The notes under the pieces were generated by a model. It was not told the DNA's origin. It worked only from the letters and a program-made list of their open reading frames with translations, and ran no database searches. This document shows positions 33,601-41,576 of a DNA stretch of 64,000 bases, one piece after another. Location: contig CAJUSJ010000004.1 in the NCBI GenBank assembly GCA_910588865.1, positions 38,661 to 102,660 on the forward strand. Direction: 5' to 3'. The position numbers and the translations under genes are program-made. Numbering within the stretch: the first letter of the stretch is position 1; the number at the start of each line of letters is the position of its first letter. This DNA is from an uncultured Lachnospiraceae bacterium. GTDB taxonomy: Bacteria > Bacillota > Clostridia > Lachnospirales > Lachnospiraceae.

Positions 33601-34164
33601 CAGCTCTTCGGTGAGGGGGAACACATCAATGATGCCACCCCGTATAGAAAACTGACCCATGCCGTCCACCTGGGCCATGCGCTCATACCCCAGAGCCACC
33701 AGGCGCTGACGCCACTGGCCCACATCAATGGTTTCCCCCTGCTCCACTGTAAGGATCTGATCCTTCAGCATGGCCAGAGGCAGAAGGTGATCCATAAGCC
33801 CGTCAAAAGTGGTTACCACCACCCCAAAAGGATCCTCAATCAGATGCCGCAGCACATTCAGCCGCTGCTTTGTCAGAAGATTTCCGTGGATATCCGCGGT
33901 GTAGAACAGAAGGTCCCTTGAAGGATACAGCCACACCTGCTCCCGAAAGCATTTAAAATCCTCATAGATCTCCTTTGCCCTGGAGTCGTCGTAGGTAACC
34001 ACCAGCTTCCAGGCGTACCGTCCCCCGGCCTCCTCCATCAGGTGGACCTTCTGAGAATCCATACAGCCGCTGACACACACCGGCCCTTTTTGCCGGCTCA
34101 GGGCCTGGTCCATCTCCTCATACTCCGCCAGCTCTGCCAGCGGGTTTGAAAACACCCTGCTCAT
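30625..34164 (-). CDS. mfd: Transcription-repair coupling factor Mfd
   Basis: A 1179-aa ATP-dependent DNA translocase that removes stalled RNA polymerase and recruits the UvrABC excision machinery. The UvrB-homology module lies at the N-terminus. The RNA polymerase-interacting CarD-like domain is near 500-560 (GDYVVHEDHGLGVYRGIE). Helicase motifs follow: GDVGYGKTE near 660, DEEQRFG near 760 and QLRGRVGRS near 930. The length is normal for the family. AAAAGGGGGAAGG precedes the ATG. It follows pth by 12 bases, the usual Firmicute order. Confidence 0.95.
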   Translation of the reverse strand: MSRVFSNPLAELAEYEEMDQALSRQKGPVCVSGCMDSQKVHLMEEAGGRYAWKLVVTYDDSRAKEIYEDFKCFREQVWLYPSRDLLFYTADIHGNLLTKQRLNVLRHLIEDPFGVVVTTFDGLMDHLLPLAMLKDQILTVEQGETIDVGQWRQRLVALGYERMAQVDGMGQFSIRGGIIDVFPLTEELPFRVELWDDEVDSIRTFDLESQRSVEQVERAVIYPASEQVFGKDQLEEGLKQVKRAAAKQEKILRDQMKTEEANRIASIIREFTESLEEGFVSSGLDSYLTYFCQDDTVSFLQYFPEQETAIFLDEPGRLKEKGETVEAEFRESMVHRLEKGYLLPEQTALLYPAGEILARLQTPRTVMLTGLEQRLPGMTVESRYSIQAKNINSYQNGFELLIRDLKRWKKEKYRVILLSGSHTRASRLAGDLREYELSAFCPDDKERQVKPGEILVTYGNLHRGFEYPQIRFVVITEGDMFGAARQKKRRKKTSYEGKKIQSFSELSVGDYVVHEDHGLGVYRGIEKIEQDRVIKDYLKIEYADGGNLYLPATRLDGIQKYAGADAKAPKLNKLGGEQWNRTKAKVKGAVKEIARELVELYAARQGTEGFQYSRDSEWQKEFEELFPYDETDDQLDAIEATKKDMESRKIMDRLICGDVGYGKTEIALRAAFKAIQDGKQVVYLVPTTILAQQHYNTFVQRMKDFPVRVDLMSRFRSAAEQKKTLTDLKKGLVDVVIGTHRVLSKDVVFKDLGLLIIDEEQRFGVAHKEKIKQLKENVDVLTLTATPIPRTLHMSLVGIRDMSVLEEPPVDRVPIQTYVMEYNDEMVREAINRELARNGQVYYVYNRVNDIEEVALHVAELAPGANVVFAHGQMQERQLERIMFDFVSGDIDVLVSTTIIETGLDIPNANTMIIHDADRMGLSQLYQLRGRVGRSSRVSYAFLMYKRDKMLKEEAEKRLQAIREFTELGSGIKIAMRDLEIRGAGNVLGAEQHGHMEAVGYDLYCKLLNQAVQALKGKRIEEEDFQTVVDCDVDAYIPGGYIKNEYQKLDIYKRISAIENEDEYMDMQDELMDRFGELPAAVDNLLKAAYLKALGHQAFVTEININRQEIRMAMYSRARLKTSELPRFMAEYQGSLTIQPGDPPGFLYQDKNSKNRDSRKMMNKAEEILKRMGELAEPV

Positions 34165-34176
34165 GCCTTCCCCCTT

Positions 34177-34755
34177 TTACTCTTCCACTTTCTTTTTGGC
34201 GTTAAATTCGTTCATGGCCGACTCGATCCCCTGTCCCAGGATCACGGCCACTGCCCTGGCCGCCTCCTTAAAAGCCTGGTCCATCAGCTCCTGCTCTCCT
34301 TTTGAAAAACAGCTGAGAACATAGTCCGCCAGATCCATACCTTTAGGCTTCTCACCAATCCCCACTTTCACCCTGGGAAATTCCTGGGTTCCCAAATGGG
34401 CGATGATATTCTTCATCCCATTGTGACCGCCGGCGCTTCCCTTTGCCCGGATGCGCAGCTGGCCTGGCTCCAGGCTGATGTCGTCGTAGACCACCAGCAC
34501 ATTTTCCGGCTCCACTTTATAAAAATCCGCCGCCGCCCGTATGCTCTCCCCGCTTAAATTCATGAAGGTCTGGGGCTTTAGGAGGATCACCTTCTGTCCC
34601 TCCAGCACTCCCCGGCCGCACAGGGCCTTGTGCTTCTTTTCCTCCACAAGGATACCCATGCGGTCCGCCAGGATATCCATGACCCGGAATCCCGCGTTAT
34701 GTCTTGTATTGTCGTATTTGCCGCCCGGATTGCCAAGTCCCGCTATAATATACAT
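34177..34755 (-). CDS. pth: Peptidyl-tRNA hydrolase
   Basis: A 192-aa enzyme that releases peptides from tRNAs dropped by the ribosome. Typical features: IAGLGNPGGKYDNTRHNAGF at the N-terminus with the catalytic His, LLKPQTFMNLSG near 58 and DD.SLEPGQLRIR.KGSAGGHNGMK near 92-115. TAAGGAG precedes the ATG. It heads an operon with mfd. Confidence 0.95.
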   Translation of the reverse strand: MYIIAGLGNPGGKYDNTRHNAGFRVMDILADRMGILVEEKKHKALCGRGVLEGQKVILLKPQTFMNLSGESIRAAADFYKVEPENVLVVYDDISLEPGQLRIRAKGSAGGHNGMKNIIAHLGTQEFPRVKVGIGEKPKGMDLADYVLSCFSKGEQELMDQAFKEAARAVAVILGQGIESAMNEFNAKKKVEE

Positions 34756-34829
34756 ATTGATTCCGCTCCTTATTTAAAACAGTGAACTACCTTTTTGCAC
34801 GGTCAGCGCTATGACCAAACAGCACATTA

Positions 34830-34876
34830 AGCGTTAGCAGAACCCTGACAGCAGGGCTGCTAACGCTGGTTTTTTT
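34830..34876 (+). terminator. Orphan rho-independent terminator
   Basis: AGCGTTAGCA and TGCTAACGCT pair around an inner CCTG/CAGG stem and are followed by seven T on the + strand. No + strand gene precedes it (pth and mfd are on the other strand), so it may end an unrecognised short RNA or be a relic. Confidence 0.6.
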
Positions 34877-34943
34877 ATCATATCAGGTTTGGGGGCCAAA
34901 GTAAAGGAGATTTCAGCCTTCTGTCCTCAGGCTGTCCGGCTTC

Positions 34944-35077
34944 GTTACTGTTCAGGTAGGTTTGTGTGCTTGCCGCGCTGACCGTATGATAAACTGGGAC
35001 AGAGAGCAAAAATCCCATCGCCGCAGGCGATTTTCATGGATTTTTGCCAGTTGCTGTGAACGCATGTGAATAGTAAC
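34944..35077. repeat. Full 134-nt GTTACTGTTCA dispersed repeat, copy A
   Basis: Begins GTTACTGTTCA and ends TGTGAATAGTAAC, imperfect inverted termini. An interior hairpin (AAAAATCC...GGATTTTT around CGCC/GGCG) lies near 35009-35046. It is nearly identical over its whole length to 57398-57531. It overlaps the last 44 bases of the TIR-TPR gene and so encodes that protein's C-terminus and stop. Confidence 0.85.
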
Positions 35078-38000
35078 CCAGCTTCTTTTGAACCAGATCT
35101 CTCCTCTGAGCATACAGCGGGATATCCGGGCACTGCCCGCAAAGCCGGTTCCAAAGCTTGAGAGACTGTGTGATCAGGTCTTTCCTGGTCTCGCCTTCTG
35201 ACACGAGTCCGTTATTATAGAGGCTGATGGCCAGATCATTCATTGCCTCCACTGTCTCGGATTCCTGGTACATCTGCCTGCACAGTTCCAGATTTTCCAT
35301 GTAATACTTTTTCGCCTCCTCCAGGTTTCCCTGTGCCCCGCTGATCATTCCCATCCTGGCGCGGACGATGGCCAGCGACTGCCGCGTTTCCCGGGTTTTG
35401 GTCTCTTCATATAACCGCTCCCGCAGCTTCAGGCATTGCAGGCAGTAATCTTTTGCTTCCTCTAAGTTCCCCTCGTTTGTGCTGATGATGGCCAGCCTTT
35501 CATAGCTGACGGAAAGATTCATCCGCGCGTCTATGGTCTGGGCCTCATCATACTGCTGTCTGTCCAGCTCCAGCCCTTTCAGGCAATAGTCTTTCGCCTG
35601 GGCCAGATCTCCCTCAGCCGTGCTGACATCACACATCTTCACGTAGGCAGAGGAAAGAGACCACCTGGCCTTTCGCGTCCTGGTTTCTTCCCACAAGGTT
35701 CCGCGCAATTCCAGGCTTTTCTCATAATAGGCCTTGGCCTGGGTTAAATTTCCTTCCTCTCTGCTGATGTCACCCAGATCGTCGTAGCTGGAGGAAAGGA
35801 TCTGCCGTGAATCCGCGGTTTCGGTTTCCTGGCACAACTGCCTGCGCAGCTCCAGGCATTGGATGTAATAACGTTTCGCCTGGGCTAAATTTTTTTCGTC
35901 CATGGATAGGGAGCCCAGGGATTCCAGGCCAATGGACAGGCTCCTTTTGGCTTGTACGGTTTTGGTTTCCTGGTACAACTGTCTGTCCAGCTCCAGTGCC
36001 TGCTGGTAATAGGTTCTCGCCTCGGTCAGATTTCCTTGTTCCCGGCTGATATCCCCCAGGTTTTTATAGCTCATAGCAAGACTTTTTCGGGATTCTATGG
36101 TATTGGTCTCCCGGCACAGCTGTCTCCGCAGCTCCATGCCCTGGAGATGATAGGCTTTCGCCTCATCCAGATTTCTCTCGACCCTGTTGATGTCGCCCAG
36201 CTTTTCGCGGAAGATCGCCAGACCCTTTCGTGCCTGGGGGGTTGGGGTTTCCTGGCACAGCTGCCGGCTCACTTCCAGCCCCCGCAGGTAATAGGTCCTG
36301 GCCTCGGCCAGATGGTCTTCCTCTTGACTGACATTGCCCAGCTGGTCATAACAGACCGCCAGTCCCTGCCGCGAGTCTATGGTCCCGGTCTCCTGGCACA
36401 GCTGTTTTCTCAGTTCCAGACTTTTTCCATAATATTCTTTCGCTTCGGCCAGATGTCCCTGGGCCCGGCTGATATCACCCAGGCTTCCATAGACCGTGCC
36501 CAAGTCTCTCCGGGCCTTTACGGCCCCGGTTTTCCCGCAAAGCTGCCGGCACAGCGCCAGGGCCTTCTGGTAATAGCCTTTGGCCTCCTCCAGTCTTCCC
36601 TGGGCCTTACAGATATCGCCCAATCTGTCATAGCTGACCGCAAGGCCCTCCTGGGCCTCAATGGTTTTGTTTTCCTCATAGAGCTGTCTGTGCAGCTCCA
36701 AGGCCTTCTGGTGATAGTCCCTTGCCTCCTCCAATCGGTCTTCTTCCCTGTTGATGCCGCCTAACCGTTCATAGCTGATCGCAAGAGACCGCCGAAGCTC
36801 TACGGTTTTGATCTCTTTATAAAGCTGTCCGCACAGCTTCAATGCCTGCCGGTAATAGCCTCCTGCCTCATCCAGGCTTTCCCGGGCCCTGAAGATATCC
36901 CCCAGCCTCGTATAGCAGACAGAAAGGTTCACCCGAGCTTCCACGGTCCTGGTCTCCTGATCAAGCTGCCCGCATAGCTCCAAGGCCTTCTGGTAATAAT
37001 CTTTGGCCTGGTCCAATTTTCCTCTGTCTCCGCAAATGCCGCCTAACCGCACATAGCTTACAACAAGATCCTGCCAGGACCGCTCCGCCTTATGTCCCTG
37101 ATCAATCTGTCCCCGCAGCTCCAAGGCCTGCTGGTAATAGTCCTCAGCCTCCCAAAGCCTCCCCCTGGCCCTGGAGATATCTCCCAGTCTGTCGCAGCCC
37201 ACAGAAAGGCTCCGGATTATCCCTGTCTCATCAGCCCCGAATTCCTCGTAAAGCAGCCGCCTCAGCTCCTGGGCCCGCTGGTAATAGTCCTCGGCCTGGT
37301 CCAGCTTTCCCTCGTCCATAGAAAGATCCCCCAGGCCTTCATAGCTGTCTGAAAGTCTTCTCCGGTTCCATTTTGATTGCTGGTTCCCGGTTTTCCGACA
37401 CAGCTTTTGGCTTAAGTCCAGCGCTTTCTGATAATAGTCTTCCGCCTCCGAAAGATGCCTTTCCTCCCTGGAGATCCCGCCCAGGTTCATGTAACTGACT
37501 GTCAGCATATCCGGCTTATTTAAATCCTGACATACCTTCATCATCTCCAGATACGTTTGTCTTGCCCCGGGCAAATCCATCAGATCCTTCTGGCAGTTGC
37601 CCAGGCTCCACAGGGCACATATCCATTCTAATCCATTTCCCTTGGTGCCGTTTTCATGAAACCGACGCTGCCAGTAATCTGCCAGCCGCCGCTGCCACCG
37701 GACAGCGGCGCGGTAGTCCCGGGAAACCCCGTCGCCTCCGCGGTACATATCAACCAGCTTTTTCATGGCCTCAGGAAGATCATTCTCTGCCGCGTCGGTG
37801 ATGAGGGACAGGGCGCGAGCCCGGTCCACCTCCACGTCAATGCCGTTTAAGTAGGCGAGGCCGATAAAAAAATTGTGTTCCGGGGACCGGTCATTTTCCA
37901 GGACAGCCACCTGTCTCACGGCCTGAAGAAACGCCTGGGAGAGATCCTCTTTGTCCCAAGCCCGCATACAGTCGCCGATATCCGGGAACGCGGTTTTCAG

Positions 38001-38792
38001 CGCCGCCTCGTCGGTCGCCGCCATCTCCACGGGCAAAATAACCTTGTCCGCTTTTCTGGCCTCCGGGTACTCGGTGGTCATAACATAGTTGTCCGGCTCC
38101 AGAAGGCTCGGCGTAACCGCCATGGTGAACACATGGCATTTTTTCATGGCATCGGCGATGGACTGGTTAAAATTCTCCCCCGGCACGAGAAATTCGTCGT
38201 ACCAGATGGCGATATCGCGGCAGAACTCATTTTTGTGAATCAGCCGCATCAATTCCTTTGCGTATCCCCGGTCTTTTTTCCGGTAGCTTAAGAACACATA
38301 GGCGTCAAAGGCCGCCCGCACTTTCTCCGCCAGTTGATCTCCCACCAACACGGAGGATAAAAATTTTTCCAGTTTTTCGGCGTATGGCAGGGCGGTGGGG
38401 TCAGGGTCATTTTTATTGAGCATCTGCAAATCTCCGCACATTCTGTTGAACTCCGCCTCCAACCCCTGCTCCCGCGTCAAGGGCAGAACCGGGATATGGC
38501 GCTCCATGGCAAAGGGAAATTCTAAGTCCCGGGCTCTGTTGGGCAGGCAGAGAAACCGGGAGGTCACTGGTATGACAATCAGCCGCATCTGCTCCAACAG
38601 CCGCAGAAGCTCTTCCCGGACAAAGGGCTGCCCAGGCTCCTCATCATAGTATATAGCACAGTTTTGGGTTTTTAGAATATCTGTGATAATGTCCTCCCAA
38701 CAGGCAGGCAGGTCGGCGGGGTGGCCTGTCAAGTAAACTCTCGGTTTGCCCTGAGGGGAGGCTCCGCCTCTGACCCGGTAGGATAATTTCAT
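35034..38792 (-). CDS. Tandem TIR / Sel1 / TPR repeat protein, 1252 aa
   Basis: Residues about 16-127 form a divergent TIR-like domain (RVYLTGH..., IYYDEEPG, LIVIPVTSRFL, DLEFPFA). Residues about 162-290 form a clearer TIR domain (YVFLSYRKKDR, WYDEFLVPGENF, VFTMAVTPSLL, TTEYPEA). The Glu in the last motif is at the position of the catalytic Glu of NAD-cleaving TIR enzymes; both copies keep it. A Sel1-like pair (about 305-371) and 16 TPR-type repeats of about 47 residues (from about 450) follow. Start chosen at 38792 behind ACAGGAGG. No membrane segment. TIR-TPR proteins of bacteria are candidates for defence or signalling, but this one has no obvious effector partner nearby. Confidence 0.8.
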   Translation of the reverse strand: MKLSYRVRGGASPQGKPRVYLTGHPADLPACWEDIITDILKTQNCAIYYDEEPGQPFVREELLRLLEQMRLIVIPVTSRFLCLPNRARDLEFPFAMERHIPVLPLTREQGLEAEFNRMCGDLQMLNKNDPDPTALPYAEKLEKFLSSVLVGDQLAEKVRAAFDAYVFLSYRKKDRGYAKELMRLIHKNEFCRDIAIWYDEFLVPGENFNQSIADAMKKCHVFTMAVTPSLLEPDNYVMTTEYPEARKADKVILPVEMAATDEAALKTAFPDIGDCMRAWDKEDLSQAFLQAVRQVAVLENDRSPEHNFFIGLAYLNGIDVEVDRARALSLITDAAENDLPEAMKKLVDMYRGGDGVSRDYRAAVRWQRRLADYWQRRFHENGTKGNGLEWICALWSLGNCQKDLMDLPGARQTYLEMMKVCQDLNKPDMLTVSYMNLGGISREERHLSEAEDYYQKALDLSQKLCRKTGNQQSKWNRRRLSDSYEGLGDLSMDEGKLDQAEDYYQRAQELRRLLYEEFGADETGIIRSLSVGCDRLGDISRARGRLWEAEDYYQQALELRGQIDQGHKAERSWQDLVVSYVRLGGICGDRGKLDQAKDYYQKALELCGQLDQETRTVEARVNLSVCYTRLGDIFRARESLDEAGGYYRQALKLCGQLYKEIKTVELRRSLAISYERLGGINREEDRLEEARDYHQKALELHRQLYEENKTIEAQEGLAVSYDRLGDICKAQGRLEEAKGYYQKALALCRQLCGKTGAVKARRDLGTVYGSLGDISRAQGHLAEAKEYYGKSLELRKQLCQETGTIDSRQGLAVCYDQLGNVSQEEDHLAEARTYYLRGLEVSRQLCQETPTPQARKGLAIFREKLGDINRVERNLDEAKAYHLQGMELRRQLCRETNTIESRKSLAMSYKNLGDISREQGNLTEARTYYQQALELDRQLYQETKTVQAKRSLSIGLESLGSLSMDEKNLAQAKRYYIQCLELRRQLCQETETADSRQILSSSYDDLGDISREEGNLTQAKAYYEKSLELRGTLWEETRTRKARWSLSSAYVKMCDVSTAEGDLAQAKDYCLKGLELDRQQYDEAQTIDARMNLSVSYERLAIISTNEGNLEEAKDYCLQCLKLRERLYEETKTRETRQSLAIVRARMGMISGAQGNLEEAKKYYMENLELCRQMYQESETVEAMNDLAISLYNNGLVSEGETRKDLITQSLKLWNRLCGQCPDIPLYAQRRDLVQKKLGYYSHAFTATGKNP

Positions 38793-38964
38793 TGTCTGGT
38801 TCCTCCTGTGTTCTGTTTTCATTAATAGCAAGGACTCCGCCCCGGGGGCGGCCTGCTCTCCGCGAAAGGCGCGCCGCCCCGGCCAGCGGCTCCGGTTGGT
38901 GATATTATAGCACATGCAGGAAATATGGGTAACCGCGTATGCCCATTTAAAATTGAGTTGCCAC

Positions 38965-38993
38965 TTGAACTCCTCCCGATTCTATGTTACAAT
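38965..38993 (+). promoter_or_regulatory. Promoter upstream of the purine riboswitch
   Basis: TTGAAC at 38965-38970, a 17-nt spacer and TACAAT at 38988-38993 with an extended TG. The start would be near 39000, just before the aptamer. Confidence 0.7.
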
Positions 38994-39004
38994 CCATGGG
39001 TAGT

Positions 39005-39110
39005 GCTTATATAAGTTCATAATTGGATGAGCGTATCTACCAACTGCCGTAATAGTTGACTATAAGCGTTTTCGCTGTATTCACATTACCCGGTTGGTTT
39101 TATTTTTTTG
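39005..39110 (+). ncRNA. Purine (guanine-type) riboswitch
   Basis: Aptamer 39005-39067: P1 GCUUAU/AUAAGC, P2 GUUCAU/AUGAGC with L2 AAUUGG, J2/3 GUAUCUAC, P3 CAACU/AGUUG with L3 GCCGUAAU (GG-CC loop contact possible), and J3/1 ACU, whose C is the base that pairs with guanine or hypoxanthine. The expression platform holds a terminator whose arms are ACCAACUG (39039-39046, the aptamer's own P3 side) and CGGUUGGU (39091-39098), followed by a U-rich run. Aptamer folding would therefore prevent termination, an ON arrangement. Confidence 0.8.
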
Positions 39111-39126
39111 AAAAAGGAGTGATCAC

Positions 39127-40530
39127 ATGAACCCAAATAACCAGTTTGACGTCATTATCATCGGAGCAGGCCCGTCGGGCATCTTCTGCGCCTACGAGCT
39201 GATCCGTCAGAAACCGGACTTGAAGGTCTTAATGATTGAGAAAGGGCGTCCTATCGAGAAACGGACCTGCCCCAAGCGGACCACCAAGGTCTGCGTGGGC
39301 TGCAAGCCCTGTTCCATCACCACCGGTTTCGCAGGTGCCGGGGCATTTTCCGACGGAAAGCTTTCCCTGTCCCCTGACGTGGGCGGACATCTCCCCGACA
39401 TTTTAGGTTATGACAAAGCGGTTGAGCTGATCCGGGAGTCTGATGACATTTATCTGAAATTCGGCGCTGACACCAGTGTGTACGGAGTAGATAAGCAGAA
39501 AGAGATCCAGGAGATCCGCCGCAAGGCTATCAATGCCAACTTAAAGCTGATCGAATGCCCTATCCGTCATCTGGGCACAGAGGAGGGCTACAAGATTTAC
39601 ACCCGCCTCCAGGACCATCTCCTCTCTCAGGGAATCCAGATGAAATTCAACACCATGGTTAACGATATTATTATTGAAGACGGCCGGGCAAAGGCCGTGG
39701 TCACTGACAAGGGGGAGACCTTCCATGCTCCGGAAATCGTTTCCGCCATTGGCCGGGAAGGCTCTGACTGGTTCAGCCATATTTGTAAAAATCACGGCAT
39801 TGAAACCGAGGTGGGCACCGTGGATATCGGTGTCCGGGTGGAGGTCCGGGACGAGGTCATGGAATTCCTCAACAAAAATCTGTACGAGGCCAAACTGGTA
39901 TACTACACTCCCACTTTTGACGACAAGGTCCGCACCTTCTGCACCAACCCATCCGGCGAGGTGGCCACAGAGTATTATGAAAATGGTCTGGCTGTTGTCA
40001 ACGGACACGCCTACAAGTCCAAAGAGTACAAAACCCAAAACACCAACTTTGCGCTGTTGGTTTCCAAGAATTTTACCAAGCCCTTCAAAACCCCCATTGA
40101 GTACGGCAAACACATTGCCCGCCTGAGCAATATGCTGTGCGACGGAAAGATTCTGGTCCAGACCTTCGGGGATTTCCAGAGAGGCCGCAGGACCACAGAG
40201 GAGCGGCTCTGCCGCAACAACCTGATCCCCACCCTAAAGGACGCGGTTCCCGGAGACTTATCTCTGGTGCTCCCTCACCGCATCATGGTGGATATCAGGG
40301 AGATGCTTCTGGCTCTGGACAAAGTCACCCCCGGCATTGCCAGCGACGAGACCCTGCTTTATGGGGTGGAAGTCAAGTTCTACTCCAACAAAGTGGTGGT
40401 GAACAAGGATTTTGAGACCAACATAAAAGGCCTTCGGGCCATCGGCGACGGCGCTTCCGTCACCAGAGGACTGCAGCAGGCATCCGCCAACGGCATCAGC
40501 GCAGCCAGAAGTATTTTAGGTAACCATTGA
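39127..40530 (+). CDS. FAD-dependent dehydrogenase (COG2509 type)
   Basis: A 467-aa flavoprotein. The dinucleotide-binding motif VIIIGAGPSGIFCAYEL is at residue 10, a Cys cluster (RTCP, CVGCKPC) at 48-60, GAFSDGKLSLS near 75, and the C-terminal FAD contact IRGLRAIGDGASVTRGL-like near 440. The family is annotated as an uncharacterised FAD-dependent dehydrogenase. AAAAAGGAG precedes the ATG. The gene lies behind a purine riboswitch, which links it to purine supply; the substrate remains unknown. The AEC transporter gene follows 100 bases downstream and may be co-transcribed. Confidence 0.8.
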   Translation: MNPNNQFDVIIIGAGPSGIFCAYELIRQKPDLKVLMIEKGRPIEKRTCPKRTTKVCVGCKPCSITTGFAGAGAFSDGKLSLSPDVGGHLPDILGYDKAVELIRESDDIYLKFGADTSVYGVDKQKEIQEIRRKAINANLKLIECPIRHLGTEEGYKIYTRLQDHLLSQGIQMKFNTMVNDIIIEDGRAKAVVTDKGETFHAPEIVSAIGREGSDWFSHICKNHGIETEVGTVDIGVRVEVRDEVMEFLNKNLYEAKLVYYTPTFDDKVRTFCTNPSGEVATEYYENGLAVVNGHAYKSKEYKTQNTNFALLVSKNFTKPFKTPIEYGKHIARLSNMLCDGKILVQTFGDFQRGRRTTEERLCRNNLIPTLKDAVPGDLSLVLPHRIMVDIREMLLALDKVTPGIASDETLLYGVEVKFYSNKVVVNKDFETNIKGLRAIGDGASVTRGLQQASANGISAARSILGNH

Positions 40531-40629
40531 TTTTTTTCCAAAAATAGGCTACCATAATAACCAGCGATCCGTGTCCGCGGGCAAAGGCCGTGTCAGGGAG
40601 AACGGATTTTTATAAGGGGGAGAATTCTA

Positions 40630-41556
40630 ATGACAATCGTAGTTACCATGACAAAGCTGCTGTTCACCATGGCTGTGGGCTTCTATCTGAACAAAAAGAA
40701 CATCTTAGATCAGGAGACCAGCAAGAAGATGTCCGCCATGGTGGTGAATTTCACGGCACCCCTTCTGATTATCAGCTCTGCCAGCCAGGTGGCGGGGGAT
40801 AACCAGAGCGTTATCCTTCTGATGCTGTTTTCAGGCCTGTTTTTGTACTTCCTGTTTCCGGTTATCTCCCTGGCGGCGGCAAAGCTGGTCCACGCGCCGT
40901 CAGACTGCCGGGGCGTTTACCAGTGCATGGTCATGCTGGCCAACACCGCCTTTATGGGATATCCTGTTGTTCAGGCCCTTTATGGGGAGTCCGCTATTTT
41001 TTACACCACGATTTTTAACTTCGGCTACAATATCCTGTTCTACACCTATGGTTCATTTCTTATGGACAAAGACGCGGGGCAGGCTTCCAAATTTGAGCCC
41101 AGGCGACTTCTCAGCGCCGGATTCCTGGCAGGCATGGTGGCCCTGATTATCCCGTTTTCCGGTATCACCCTGCCGGACATGATCCTGCAGCCATGCAGCT
41201 TTATCGGCAATATCACCACCCCCATGTCCATGCTGATCGTTGGCAGCAACATGGCTAACTACCCGCTTCGCGATATTTTCAGCGAGAAAAGGATCTATGT
41301 CATGGCCTTCATCCGGCTTCTGGTCATGCCTGTCCTGACAGCCGCGTACATGAGCCTTCTCACAGATGACCCGCTGCTGATCTGCATGACAGCCATGACC
41401 ATCGGAATGCCTGTGGGCTCAATGGTGGCAATGGCTTCCAGCAAGTATGAGAAGCAGGGCCGGATCGGCTCCATCAGCGTGGTAATGACTACCATATGTT
41501 CCATGGCCACCATCCCCATCCTGGCCGTGATCTTTAAACTGTGGTTTGGAGTATAG
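40630..41556 (+). CDS. AEC (auxin efflux carrier) family transporter
   Basis: A 308-aa membrane protein with about ten helices. AEC patterns are visible: FYLNKKNILDQETSKKMS near residue 18, NFTAPLLIISS near 40, MLANTAFMGYPV near 105 and GMPVGSMVAMASSKY near 265. Bacterial members export or import small organic acids such as malate. AAGGGGGAG precedes the ATG. If it shares the riboswitch transcript with the flavoprotein gene, its substrate may be purine-related; the sequence alone does not show this. Confidence 0.85.
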   Translation: MTIVVTMTKLLFTMAVGFYLNKKNILDQETSKKMSAMVVNFTAPLLIISSASQVAGDNQSVILLMLFSGLFLYFLFPVISLAAAKLVHAPSDCRGVYQCMVMLANTAFMGYPVVQALYGESAIFYTTIFNFGYNILFYTYGSFLMDKDAGQASKFEPRRLLSAGFLAGMVALIIPFSGITLPDMILQPCSFIGNITTPMSMLIVGSNMANYPLRDIFSEKRIYVMAFIRLLVMPVLTAAYMSLLTDDPLLICMTAMTIGMPVGSMVAMASSKYEKQGRIGSISVVMTTICSMATIPILAVIFKLWFGV

Positions 41557-41576
41557 TAAAGACAGGAGTGTGAAAT

